Shown here one piece after another: positions 7,579-14,702 of a stretch of DNA of 17,748 nucleotides. Every line of letters begins with the position of its first letter. Positions within the stretch are counted from its first letter, which is position 1. The notes under the pieces are model-generated. The model saw nothing but the letters and a program-made list of their open reading frames with translations. It ran no database searches and was not told where the DNA came from. This DNA comes from an uncultured Collinsella sp. (GTDB taxonomy: Bacteria; Actinomycetota; Coriobacteriia; Coriobacteriales; Coriobacteriaceae): the NCBI GenBank assembly GCA_959596505.1, contig CAUFWM010000031.1:1-17748 (forward strand). Direction: 5' to 3'. Made by a program: the position numbers and the translations under genes.

Positions 7579-8292
7579 ATGGCAGAGCCGATGCTTTCCG
7601 TCTACAACATCAACGTCTGGTACGGCGCCATCCACGCCATCAAGGACATCTCCTTTAACGTCAACGAGGGCGAGATCGTGGCTCTGATCGGTGCCAACGG
7701 CGCCGGCAAGTCCACGACGCTTAAGACCGTCTCGGGCCTGCTGCGTTCCAAGACCGGCTCCATCAAGTTTATGGGCGAGGACATTACCCATACGCCTGCG
7801 GACAAGCTGGTGGGCAAGGGCCTGGCCCAGGTGCCCGAGGGCCGTCGCGCGTTTTTGCAGATGACGGTCGAGGAGAACCTGGAAATGGGTGCCTATACGC
7901 AGCCCAAGTCCACGGTGGCTCCGGGCCTTGAGCGCGTTTACGAGCAGTTCCCGCGCCTGAAGGAACGCCGTCGCCAGGTCGCCGGTACCCTTTCGGGCGG
8001 CGAGCAGCAGATGCTCGTTATGGGCCGCGCTCTTATGAGTAACCCTAAGCTGCTCATGCTCGATGAGCCCTCTATGGGCTTGGCACCGATTCTGATTGAG
8101 CAGATCTTCCAGATCGTCGAGGATCTGCATAAGGCCGGAACCACGGTGCTCCTGGTCGAGCAAAACGCACAGATGGCGCTTTCCATCGCCACACGCGGCT
8201 ACGTGCTCGAGACCGGCAAGATCACCATGGCCGGCACCGGCCAAGAGCTGCTGCACGACGATAACGTGCGTAAAGCCTACCTGGGCGGCTAG
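7579..8292 (+). CDS. livF: Branched-chain amino acid ABC transporter ATP-binding protein LivF
   Basis: The 237-residue cytoplasmic ATPase is the second motor subunit. Walker A GANGAGKS is at residues 38-45, the Q-loop region at about 84-96 (QVPEGRRAFLQMTV), the ABC signature LSGGEQQ at 138-144 and Walker B LLMLDEP at 158-164. The switch position reads LVEQN (192-196), with Gln in place of His as is usual in LivF. Length is normal for the family. The ATG follows the livG TAA with no spacer, and the ribosome binding site GGGGGAG lies in the last livG codons. It is the last gene of the operon; the following gap is filled by palindromes that probably end transcription. Confidence 0.95.
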   Translation: MAEPMLSVYNINVWYGAIHAIKDISFNVNEGEIVALIGANGAGKSTTLKTVSGLLRSKTGSIKFMGEDITHTPADKLVGKGLAQVPEGRRAFLQMTVEENLEMGAYTQPKSTVAPGLERVYEQFPRLKERRRQVAGTLSGGEQQMLVMGRALMSNPKLLMLDEPSMGLAPILIEQIFQIVEDLHKAGTTVLLVEQNAQMALSIATRGYVLETGKITMAGTGQELLHDDNVRKAYLGG

Positions 8293-8295
8293 ATA

Positions 8296-8323
8296 GTTAC
8301 GGCGTTTTGCCAAACGCCGTAAC
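8296..8323 (+). terminator. Strong hairpin after livF, likely operon end
   Basis: A perfect 12-bp stem (GTTACGGCGTTT at 8296-8307, AAACGCCGTAAC at 8312-8323) with a 4-base loop begins four bases after the livF stop. No T-tract follows, so it may act by 3'-end protection or with Rho rather than as a classic intrinsic terminator. Confidence 0.5.
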
Positions 8324-8336
8324 CAGCCGACGCTGC

Positions 8337-8435
8337 AAGCCCGCCAGAGCGGCAATCTGCCTTTCAACTTCGGCGGCATGACCAGAAGGTCAATGCCGCC
8401 TTGTTTCAAGGCACCTTGCTCGCTCTGGCGGGCTT
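8337..8435. repeat. 99-bp long hairpin element with nested stems
   Basis: A perfect 15-bp outer stem (AAGCCCGCCAGAGCG at 8337-8351 with its complement at 8421-8435) encloses three further nested stems: TGCCTT/AAGGCA (8358-8363, 8408-8413), GGCGGCAT/ATGCCGCC (8372-8379, 8393-8400) and GACC/GGTC around an AGAA loop (8380-8391). No open frame fits it and no T-tract follows on either strand. It could be a structured RNA, an mRNA end element or a small hairpin-type mobile repeat. Confidence 0.7.
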
Positions 8436-8440
8436 TCGCT

Positions 8441-8481
8441 GTCGTTGCCAAAACATCGGCGTTGTGGCAGATGCCAACGAC
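8441..8481. repeat. Inverted repeat between two larger palindromes
   Basis: GTCGTTG (8441-8447) and CAACGAC (8475-8481) form a 7-bp inverted repeat around 27 bases, with a competing inner GCCA/TGGC pairing. By itself it is weak, but it fills the gap between the long hairpin on its left and the 85-bp palindrome on its right. Confidence 0.35.
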
Positions 8482-8483
8482 TA

Positions 8484-8568
8484 CCCCCTTTAAGTTGCGG
8501 TGAAATAGGGACTAAATGGGAGCCTCAGAGGCCAAAACAGTCCCTATTCCACCGCAACTTCATGGGGG
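8484..8568. repeat. 85-bp imperfect palindrome, REP/MITE-like
   Basis: Two 22-base arms, 8492-8513 (starting AAGTTGCGGTGAAATAGGG) and 8539-8560, are complementary at 21 of 22 positions. Around the same centre the symmetry resumes in CCCCC (8484-8488) and GGGGG (8564-8568). The 25-base middle holds a smaller GCCTC/GAGGC palindrome. It ends nine bases before cutC's upstream open region and has no T-tract. Length, symmetry and intergenic position resemble dispersed repetitive palindromes; copy number cannot be judged from this window. Confidence 0.75.
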
Positions 8569-8616
8569 CGTGCGACAATGCCCATCGGAAAACGTTTGCC
8601 ATCTGGGGGTCTATCT

Positions 8617-9294
8617 ATGCTGTACGAGTTTTGTGCCGAGAACTTTGAGCGGGTGCCGGCGGCTATCGATGCCGGTGCAAAGCGCATCGAGCTGTGCGAC
8701 AACCTTGCCGTCGGTGGCACTACGCCCTCGGCTGGTGTTATCAGCGCTACGGTCAGCTATGCTCACGAGCATGACGCACGAGTGATGTGCATGATTCGCC
8801 CGCGTGGCGGTGACTTTCACTACAACCAGGACGAGCTGCGCATGATGGAGATGGACTTGGGTCTTGCCGTGAGCGCCGGCGCCGATGGCTTGGTCTTTGG
8901 CTGCTGCAAGCCTTGTGCCGGCGGCTGGGCGCTCGACGAGCTTACGTTGGGCGCCCTCGTGATGGCCGCGGGCTGCGCGACCGAGGAGTGCAAGCGCGAG
9001 TCCCTTGACATCACCTTCCACATGGCGTTTGACCAGCTCTCGCCCGAGGCTCAGCTCGATGCCGTCGACACACTCGCCGACTGCGGCATCACGCGTATCC
9101 TGACGCATGGTGGTGCTGCCGGAACGCCGATCGAGGACAATCTGGAGCACCTATCGCGTCTTGTCGAGTATGCGGGCGACCGCCTGACCATCCTTCCCGG
9201 CGGCGGCATTTCCACGGCCAACCGCGATACCGTGGCGGCGGCATTGGGCGTCTCCGAGCTCCATGGCACCAAGATCGTGCCGCTGGAGGCGTAA
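8617..9294 (+). CDS. cutC: CutC family protein (copper homeostasis)
   Basis: The 225-residue product has a TIM-barrel CutC fold. Family motifs in order are ELCDNLAVGGTTPS (25-38), RPRGGDF (61-67), HMAFD (135-139, often HRAFD), THGGAAGTP (163-171) and LPGGGIS (193-199). CutC has been linked to copper tolerance in E. coli and Enterococcus, but its biochemical role is not settled, so the name reflects the family only. The frame is open from 8578, but ATG 8617 is chosen because TGGGGG lies seven bases upstream and the fold starts there. The C-terminus is somewhat shorter than in the 248-residue E. coli protein. The gene ends in GGAGG, which serves the next gene, so the two are probably coupled. 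Confidence 0.92.
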   Translation: MLYEFCAENFERVPAAIDAGAKRIELCDNLAVGGTTPSAGVISATVSYAHEHDARVMCMIRPRGGDFHYNQDELRMMEMDLGLAVSAGADGLVFGCCKPCAGGWALDELTLGALVMAAGCATEECKRESLDITFHMAFDQLSPEAQLDAVDTLADCGITRILTHGGAAGTPIEDNLEHLSRLVEYAGDRLTILPGGGISTANRDTVAAALGVSELHGTKIVPLEA

Positions 9295-9297
9295 CCC

Positions 9298-10096
9298 GTG
9301 GCGCTGGTATTTGACGTTCAGCAGGCGAGCGGCAAGCCCGACGACAACCGGCGCCCTGGCACCGCGTGCCCCTTTTGCGATACCGAGGGACTCGCCAATA
9401 TCATCCGGCGCGACGGCGACTGCATCTGGCTCGAGAATAAGTTCAAAACCCTGCGCGCCACCCGTCAAACCGTGCTGATCAAGTCAGCCGATCACGATGC
9501 CGACCTGGTGACCTATGAGCCAGATGAACTCCACCATGTGATGAGGTTTGCCCTGGATTGCTGGCAGCAGATGATCGATTCACGGCAGTATCGAAGCGTG
9601 CTCATTGTACAAGAACAAGGGTCCTCTCTCGGGCGGTAGTCTCGTTCATCCGCACATGCAGATTGTGGGTTTGGAGCAGGAAGACGGCTATGCTTCGTTG
9701 ACTTCCGCCAATTTCGAAGGCATCAATGTCTGGCAACAGGGGAGAATCGCGGCCAACATCTCAACCGAACCGATCATGGGGTTCTTTGAGGTCAACGTTT
9801 CAGCCCCGCAGGGAATCGCCGCCAGCGATGACACAAGAGACCAAGCCGAGGCAGATCTCTTCGCCGATGCGATCCAGGTGGCTCTGCGCTATATCCTGAA
9901 CGAGCACCACGGTGGTCGCGCAGAGTCGTACAACTTGTTCTTCTATCACCTGGGCGGTCGGACCATTGCCAAGGCGCTGCCGCGTTGGGTGGTTTCGCCC
10001 TACTTTGTCGGCTATCGTTTGGCCCAGGTCAATGCCGAGACAACGCTCGATATCGATGCTGAGCGCTTGCGTGCGCATCTGGAAACGCTCGTATAG
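9298..10096 (+). pseudogene. DUF4931-type, GalT/HIT-like protein, split by a frameshift
   Basis: Two adjoining frames make one protein of about 265 residues. The first, from GTG 9298, has a GalT-like CPFC zinc-type motif at residues 24-27 and reads well to SVLI at about 9606, then ends at an early stop. The second frame takes over at 9608 with YKNKGPLSGGSLVHPHMQI and runs to the TAG at 10094-10096. HPHMQ is the HIT/GalT-type nucleotide-transfer site, and the C-terminal half has NLFFYHLGG and the SPYFVGYRL segment. Removing one base (for example G9607) restores continuity. The second part has no ribosome binding site or ATG. Both halves keep good sequence, so this is a recent mutation or a sequencing error. 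The GTG start is eight bases after GGAGG at the end of cutC. The family assignment to DUF4931 is from memory of motifs; the function is unknown. Confidence 0.75.
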
Positions 10097-10126
10097 CAAG
10101 ATTAACACCCGTGTAATGCGGACAGT

Positions 10127-11125
10127 CTAGCGCGCCATGGCGTCGCGGCCGGCCTCGACACGCTTGCGCTGGGCGGCGCGCTCCTCGCCGGTCAGACGCT
10201 CAAAGAGATGCCCGATAAACGAGGCGAGTATCTGCTGAAACAGCGTTCCGCACATGACGGGAAACACGACTTCGCCTGGAAAGTACTGTGTGGCGATGAC
10301 GGCGCCCGAAGAGATGTTACGCATGCCGCAGGTAAAGCACATGGTAGTCGTCTCGCTATATGGCAGATGCAGCGCACGGGCGACCAGAAAACCGACGACA
10401 AAGCCGCTGATGGCGAAGGTCAAAATAAAGAGGGCGACTTCCAGACGCATCGCGTTCATGTGCAGGACGTACTCGCTCATGGCGGTGGAGTTGGAGGCGA
10501 TAATGCCCATCATCATGAACTTGCAGGCGGGCGAGAGCGCGGGGGAGAGCTTCTCGTGTCCCCATCCACGTGTGAGCTCGTTGATCACGATGCCGAGCAC
10601 GGCGGGGATGGCGATCATAAAGGCCATGTCCTGCATCATGCTCGGCACATCGATCGAGACGGTGGCACCCAGCAAGAGCTTGAGCGTAAGAGGAATCGTC
10701 ACAGGTGAGATGACCGAGGACGTCAGGATGATGGTGAGCGCGAGCGGGCCGTTGCCGCCGAACATGCTAATCCACATAAAGGCAGTGACCGCCACGGGTA
10801 CGCTGTACTCGAGCACGATGCCGCAGACAAGGTTGGGATTGGAGCCAAAGAACAGCGATCCCATGGCATAGGCTGCTATGGGAATAAGCACCGCCGAGAC
10901 GAGCAGCGCCAAAATCAGGTGCAGGGGACGGCGGAACACCTCAGCGACCTGGTGGAAGGTGTTGCTGAGCGCACCTTGGAACGTCATAAAGGCGAAGAGG
11001 GCGGGAACGATGGGCTTGAGTACGCCGATCTGCTGGGGAAAGAGCACGCCGAGCGTTACGCAAATCGGAACGATGACCTGCATATGCCCCGCGAGGAACT
11101 TTCCCAGTCCAACCCATTGCTTCAT
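10127..11125 (-). CDS. Bile acid:sodium symporter (BASS) family transporter
   Basis: The 332-residue product is an integral membrane protein with about nine to ten hydrophobic segments and a charged cytoplasmic tail (EERAAQRKRVEAGRDAMAR). The paired discontinuous-helix regions expected of the BASS fold are suggested by LEYSVPVAVTAFMWISMFGG (105-124) and TCGMRNISSGAVIATQYF (265-282). The latter matches the family's conserved G-x-(Q/R)-N segment near the sodium site. BASS members import bile acids, pantoate, pyruvate or other organic anions with sodium; the substrate cannot be told from sequence. ATG 11123-11125 is preferred because the protein's membrane part starts there, although its ribosome binding site (GGGG, three bases off) is tight; the frame is open 20 codons further. 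It converges on the split gene at 9298-10096 across only 30 bases, which hold a weak ATT-ACAC/GTGT-AAT inverted repeat. Confidence 0.8.
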   Translation of the reverse strand: MKQWVGLGKFLAGHMQVIVPICVTLGVLFPQQIGVLKPIVPALFAFMTFQGALSNTFHQVAEVFRRPLHLILALLVSAVLIPIAAYAMGSLFFGSNPNLVCGIVLEYSVPVAVTAFMWISMFGGNGPLALTIILTSSVISPVTIPLTLKLLLGATVSIDVPSMMQDMAFMIAIPAVLGIVINELTRGWGHEKLSPALSPACKFMMMGIIASNSTAMSEYVLHMNAMRLEVALFILTFAISGFVVGFLVARALHLPYSETTTMCFTCGMRNISSGAVIATQYFPGEVVFPVMCGTLFQQILASFIGHLFERLTGEERAAQRKRVEAGRDAMAR

Positions 11126-11285
11126 ATGCCCCGTGACTCCCTTTATCCGCGAACTCGTTTGAATGGATATGCTAGACGCTCGCATGCGTCCGTGCGTCAG
11201 AAACGCTCGATTATTTCGAGGCTATTACCGGCCTCGTTTACCGAAACCAGGGCGTGCCGCGAGGCTCTGCGTCCGTGCCGCACGG

Positions 11286-11291
11286 TATAAT
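11286..11291 (+). promoter_or_regulatory. -10 box upstream of the recJ-rel operon
   Basis: TATAAT, a perfect sigma-70 -10 hexamer in otherwise GC-rich DNA, lies 57 bases before the leader ORF ATG and about 110 before recJ. No TTGACA-like -35 stands 16-18 bases upstream. A second box, GATATGCTAG at 11167-11176, lies farther upstream and recurs before rel. Confidence 0.5.
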
Positions 11292-11347
11292 AAATCCGTT
11301 CAACAGATCTGCCTGCCGAAGCGGGCATACACAGAGGACTCATCGCT

Positions 11348-11413
11348 ATGAACCGTGAGGGGTATCGCGGCGACCTGCCCCTATCGGGGGTGGGCGCCTA
11401 TGTCATCGCTTAA
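11348..11413 (+). CDS. 21-residue leader ORF overlapping the recJ start
   Basis: ATG 11348 is preceded by AGAGGA at nine bases and opens a frame of 21 codons (MNREGYRGDLPLSGV..., ending AYVIA) that stops at TAA 11411-11413. It therefore overlaps the first codons of recJ (ATG 11400) in another frame. Its ribosome binding site is better than recJ's own GGGGGTGGG. This arrangement would couple recJ translation to passage of ribosomes through the leader. The peptide has no hydrophobic run or amino acid repeat typical of attenuators. It could equally be a chance ORF; only conservation can tell. Confidence 0.35.
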   Translation: MNREGYRGDLPLSGVGAYVIA

Positions 11414-14400
11414 GACGACGCATCGCTGGGCGGTCGCTCAGCAAAATCCCGAGCTCGAAAAGGAGCTTTCGGCTGGTCTGGGCATACCCGGGCTGGTGGC
11501 GCGCATTATGGTTGCGCACGGCATTACATCCATCGAGGAAGGCCAGCTGTTTTTGACGCCTTCGCTCGATCGCGACTGGGCGGACCCGCTTGTTATTCCG
11601 GGCATGGCGGTCGTCGCCGACCGCGTTGAGCGTGCTATTCGCAACCACGAGCGTATCGCCGTCTTTGGCGATTTTGACGTCGACGGCATTACGTCGACTT
11701 GTCTGTTGACCGAGGCGCTACGTTCGTTTGGCGCCAACGTCACGCCGTTTATTCCGCACCGCTTTGACGAGGGCTACGGCCTGTCGCGTGCGGCGCTCGA
11801 CCGCGTCAACGAGCTTGCTCAACCCAACCTGATTGTGACCGTCGATAACGGTATTGCTGCCAAGGAAGAGGTCTCCTACCTGGAGAGCCTGGGGATTGAT
11901 TTGGTGGTCACGGACCATCACGAGCCGTCCGACCAGGTGCCGCAGGGCGTGCCCCTGACCGACCCCAAGCTCGAGGACGAGGGCCCCTCGCGCGAGCTTG
12001 CCGGTGCCGGTGTGGCGCTTAAGCTGGTACAGGTCCTGGGCGAGCGTTTGGGCAAGCCGTCGTATTGGCGTTCGCTGATAGAGGTCGCGGCGCTGGGCAC
12101 CGTGTCCGACATGATGCCGCTCACGCCCGAGAATCGCGCACTGGTCGCCGAGGGCATCCAGCAGATGCGCGTGACGGCCCGCCCCGGTTATATCGCGCTT
12201 GCCGCACTTGCCAAGGCCGACCTTTCTACCATTACGGCCGACGGCCTGTCGTTTTCGCTCATCCCTCGTCTGAATGCTGCCGGCCGCATGGCTGATCCCA
12301 AGCTGGCGCTCGACCTGCTGCTTGCCCGCGACCCCATCGAAGCGAGCGCGCTTGCCGCCGAGCTCGAGGAAATCAATCGCCAACGCCGCGAGATCGAGGC
12401 CGAGCTTACGCGCGATGCCATGGCGAAGGTCGAGGAGACTTATGACGGCGGGCGCGCGATTGTCGTGGGCGGCGAAGGTTGGCACGAGGGCGTCAAGGGC
12501 ATCGTGGCGAGCCGCCTGACCAACCGTTATCACGTGCCGGCGCTGCTGTTCTCGATCGAGGACGGTATCGCTCGCGGTTCGGGTCGCTCGGTGGGCAAAG
12601 TCAACCTGTTCGACGCCGTAGAACGCTGCTCCGACCTGCTGATTCGTCGCGGCGGGCATGCCGGTGCGGTGGGCGTGACCATCGAGGCATCCAAGCTCGA
12701 TGAGTTCCGCCGTCGCCTTTCGGCCGTGCTATCGGAGCTTCCTGCCGATGACTTTGAGGACACTGACGAGGTTGCCGCCACCGTTGACCTCTCCGAGCTG
12801 AATATCGAGACCATCGAGCAGATTTCCCGTCTTGAGCCGTTTGGCCAGGGCAATAAGGTGCCGCTTCTGGCCGCCGAGGGCGTGACGATGTGCGATCGCG
12901 CCGTGGTGGGCAAAACCGGCGAGCACATGCGCTTTGTGGCGACCGATGGCGCCGCGAGCGTGCCGGCCATCATGTTCCGCGTGCCGCAGATCGATAAACT
13001 CATCAATTGCGACAGTGCCGTCGACTTGGTGTTCGAGGCCGTGGCCGAACATTGGCAGGGACGTGTGAAGCCCAAGCTCATGATTAAAGATGTCTTGGTG
13101 CGCGATACCGCGGCGCCCAATATCGACGATCCGGCATGTGAGCTTCGCCGCGGCGTGCAACCAGCGGATTCTGGCCTGCGCCTGGAGTCGCGTAAACGTG
13201 AGACGCTCGCCCAGCTTTCTTATACCGAGCTCACGCGCTCGCTTATCCATAGCTTTATCGGCTCGAACCAGCCGCATCGCGCGCAGGTCGAGGCACTCGA
13301 CGCGCTCGCCGACCACCAGAGCGTCTTGGCCGTTATGGGGACGGGGCGCGGCAAGTCGCTCATCTTCCATGTGCACGCCGCGCGCGAGGCGGTCCTTCGT
13401 GGGCGGGCGAGCATCTTTGTCTATCCGCTGCGCGCGCTCGTTGCCGACCAGGCTTATCACCTCTCGTCGACGATGGCTGCGCTCGGCATTGGCGTGGGCG
13501 TGTTGACCGGCGAGACCGTGGAGGCAGCGCGCGATGACGTGTTTGCCGGCCTGGCTTCGGGCCGCACCGGCATCGTTCTCACGACGCCGGAGTTCCTGTC
13601 TATCCATCGCGATCGCTTTGCACGTTCTGGACGTATTGGCTTTGTCGTTATCGATGAGGCACACCATGCCGGTCTTGCCAAAGGCGGCGACCGGAGCGCC
13701 TACCTCGACATGCCCGATATTCTCAAAGCCCTGGGCGACCCCGTTGTCATGGCGGCAACGGCTACCGCGACGGCCCCGGTCGTGGCGGAGCTTGCTCGTG
13801 TATTGCCGATTACCAGGACGGTGGTCGACGAGACCGTTCGCGAGAACCTGCAACTCGAGGACGACCGTGACCTTGCGAGCCGCGAAAATCGCCTGGTGTC
13901 AATCGTGGCGACGGGGGAGAAGACCGTCATCTACGTCAACTCGCGCGACCAGTCCGTGGCGCTTGCCAAGACGTTGCGCAAACGCGTGCCCGACTGCGCG
14001 ACCCATATTGCGTTCTATAACGCCGGGCTTGCGCGCTCCGATCGCCGCCGTGTCGAGGAAGCGTTTCGCGACGGAAGCCTCAGTTGCATCGTTTCGACCT
14101 CTGCCTTCGGTGAGGGCGTCAACCTGCCCGATATCCGTCATGTCGTGCTCTACCACATGCCGTTTGGTGCGATTGAGTTTAACCAGATGAGTGGCCGTGC
14201 CGGCCGCGATGGACAGCCCGCCGTGATTCACCTGCTCTATTCGTCGCGTGACGCTCGTATTAATGAGCGCCTGCTCGATTGTTACGCGCCCGAGCGCGAT
14301 GAGCTTGTCACTCTCTATCGAGCGCTGCAGACCATGTGGCGCTCCAACCGTGGCAAGACGGGGGACGATTCATTCTGCGCGAGCGATATCGACATTGCGC

Positions 14401-14687
14401 AGATGTGTCTTGCCATCGATGCCCGCACGCCGGTCGACGAGCGCTCGGTGGAAAGCGGCCTGGGAATCTTCGAAGAACTCGGTTTCTGCCGCGTTTCGGG
14501 GTTTGACGATACGCGTCGCATCGCGATGGCGGAAAACCCCGGTCGCGTGCAATTAAGCAGGTCAATTCGCTATTTGGAGGGCTTGCGCTCGCGCATGGAG
14601 TTCACGGCTTTTCGGAGCTGGGCACTCGATTCGTGCGCTTCTGATATGCTAGCCAAAGTTAACCGCCCGATCGTACCGCGGGCCTAG
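11400..14687 (+). CDS. recJ: RecJ single-strand exonuclease fused to a RecQ-like helicase
   Basis: The 1095-residue product is about twice the usual RecJ size. The first half is a full RecJ, a 5'-3' single-strand DNA exonuclease of the DHH superfamily: GDFDVDG at residues 90-96, VTVDNG 146-151, the DHH motif 172-174, ALGTVSD 231-237, the DHHA1 motif GGHAGAVG 418-425 and LEPFGQGN 478-485 leading into the OB fold. From about residue 605 follows a complete superfamily 2 helicase. It has a motif-0-like RAQVEAL (627-633), Walker A GTGRGKS (647-653), DEAH (752-755), AATAT (785-789), IYVNSR (844-849), STSAFGEGVN (899-908) and the RecQ-like SGRAGRDG (931-938). A region at about 990-1050 may be winged-helix; no zinc cysteines or HRDC are seen. 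All catalytic motifs of both halves look intact. ATG 11400 is preferred over GTG 11355 because the RecJ fold starts near it. rel follows 15 bases later. Confidence 0.93.
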   Translation: MSSLKTTHRWAVAQQNPELEKELSAGLGIPGLVARIMVAHGITSIEEGQLFLTPSLDRDWADPLVIPGMAVVADRVERAIRNHERIAVFGDFDVDGITSTCLLTEALRSFGANVTPFIPHRFDEGYGLSRAALDRVNELAQPNLIVTVDNGIAAKEEVSYLESLGIDLVVTDHHEPSDQVPQGVPLTDPKLEDEGPSRELAGAGVALKLVQVLGERLGKPSYWRSLIEVAALGTVSDMMPLTPENRALVAEGIQQMRVTARPGYIALAALAKADLSTITADGLSFSLIPRLNAAGRMADPKLALDLLLARDPIEASALAAELEEINRQRREIEAELTRDAMAKVEETYDGGRAIVVGGEGWHEGVKGIVASRLTNRYHVPALLFSIEDGIARGSGRSVGKVNLFDAVERCSDLLIRRGGHAGAVGVTIEASKLDEFRRRLSAVLSELPADDFEDTDEVAATVDLSELNIETIEQISRLEPFGQGNKVPLLAAEGVTMCDRAVVGKTGEHMRFVATDGAASVPAIMFRVPQIDKLINCDSAVDLVFEAVAEHWQGRVKPKLMIKDVLVRDTAAPNIDDPACELRRGVQPADSGLRLESRKRETLAQLSYTELTRSLIHSFIGSNQPHRAQVEALDALADHQSVLAVMGTGRGKSLIFHVHAAREAVLRGRASIFVYPLRALVADQAYHLSSTMAALGIGVGVLTGETVEAARDDVFAGLASGRTGIVLTTPEFLSIHRDRFARSGRIGFVVIDEAHHAGLAKGGDRSAYLDMPDILKALGDPVVMAATATATAPVVAELARVLPITRTVVDETVRENLQLEDDRDLASRENRLVSIVATGEKTVIYVNSRDQSVALAKTLRKRVPDCATHIAFYNAGLARSDRRRVEEAFRDGSLSCIVSTSAFGEGVNLPDIRHVVLYHMPFGAIEFNQMSGRAGRDGQPAVIHLLYSSRDARINERLLDCYAPERDELVTLYRALQTMWRSNRGKTGDDSFCASDIDIAQMCLAIDARTPVDERSVESGLGIFEELGFCRVSGFDDTRRIAMAENPGRVQLSRSIRYLEGLRSRMEFTAFRSWALDSCASDMLAKVNRPIVPRA
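14643..14650 (+). promoter_or_regulatory. Possible extended -10 promoter of rel inside the recJ end
   Basis: TGATATGCT (14642-14650) fits an extended -10 (TGn followed by TATGCT), 53 bases before the rel start codon, within the last codons of recJ. The same GATATGCTAG string occurs at 11167-11176. No -35 is evident, which extended -10 promoters tolerate. It could give rel its own transcript. Confidence 0.35.
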
Positions 14688-14702
14688 GGGAAGGGGACCT
14701 CG

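Noticed and set aside
8296..8323. Integron attC-like site (GTTACGG ... CCGTAAC)
   Set aside because: The half-site order is reversed relative to attC (RYYYAAC first, GTTRRRY last), there is no integrase and no cassette structure.
6679..8451. 590-codon open frame on the - strand opposite livG and livF
   Set aside because: Same antisense shadow effect; no recognisable motif and no credible ribosome binding site or promoter. The + strand carries complete ABC ATPase motifs.
8337..8568. CRISPR repeats
   Set aside because: The repeats are inverted and different from each other; no direct repeat of constant length and spacing and no cas gene.
9600..9612. Programmed ribosomal frameshifting in the split DUF4931-type gene
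   Set aside because: No slippery heptamer, no rare codon or stop at the shift point and no obvious stimulating hairpin right after it; a mutation or sequence error is simpler.
11718..12659. 313-codon - strand frame within recJ
   Set aside because: Shadow of the RecJ nuclease domain, whose motifs are all on the + strand.
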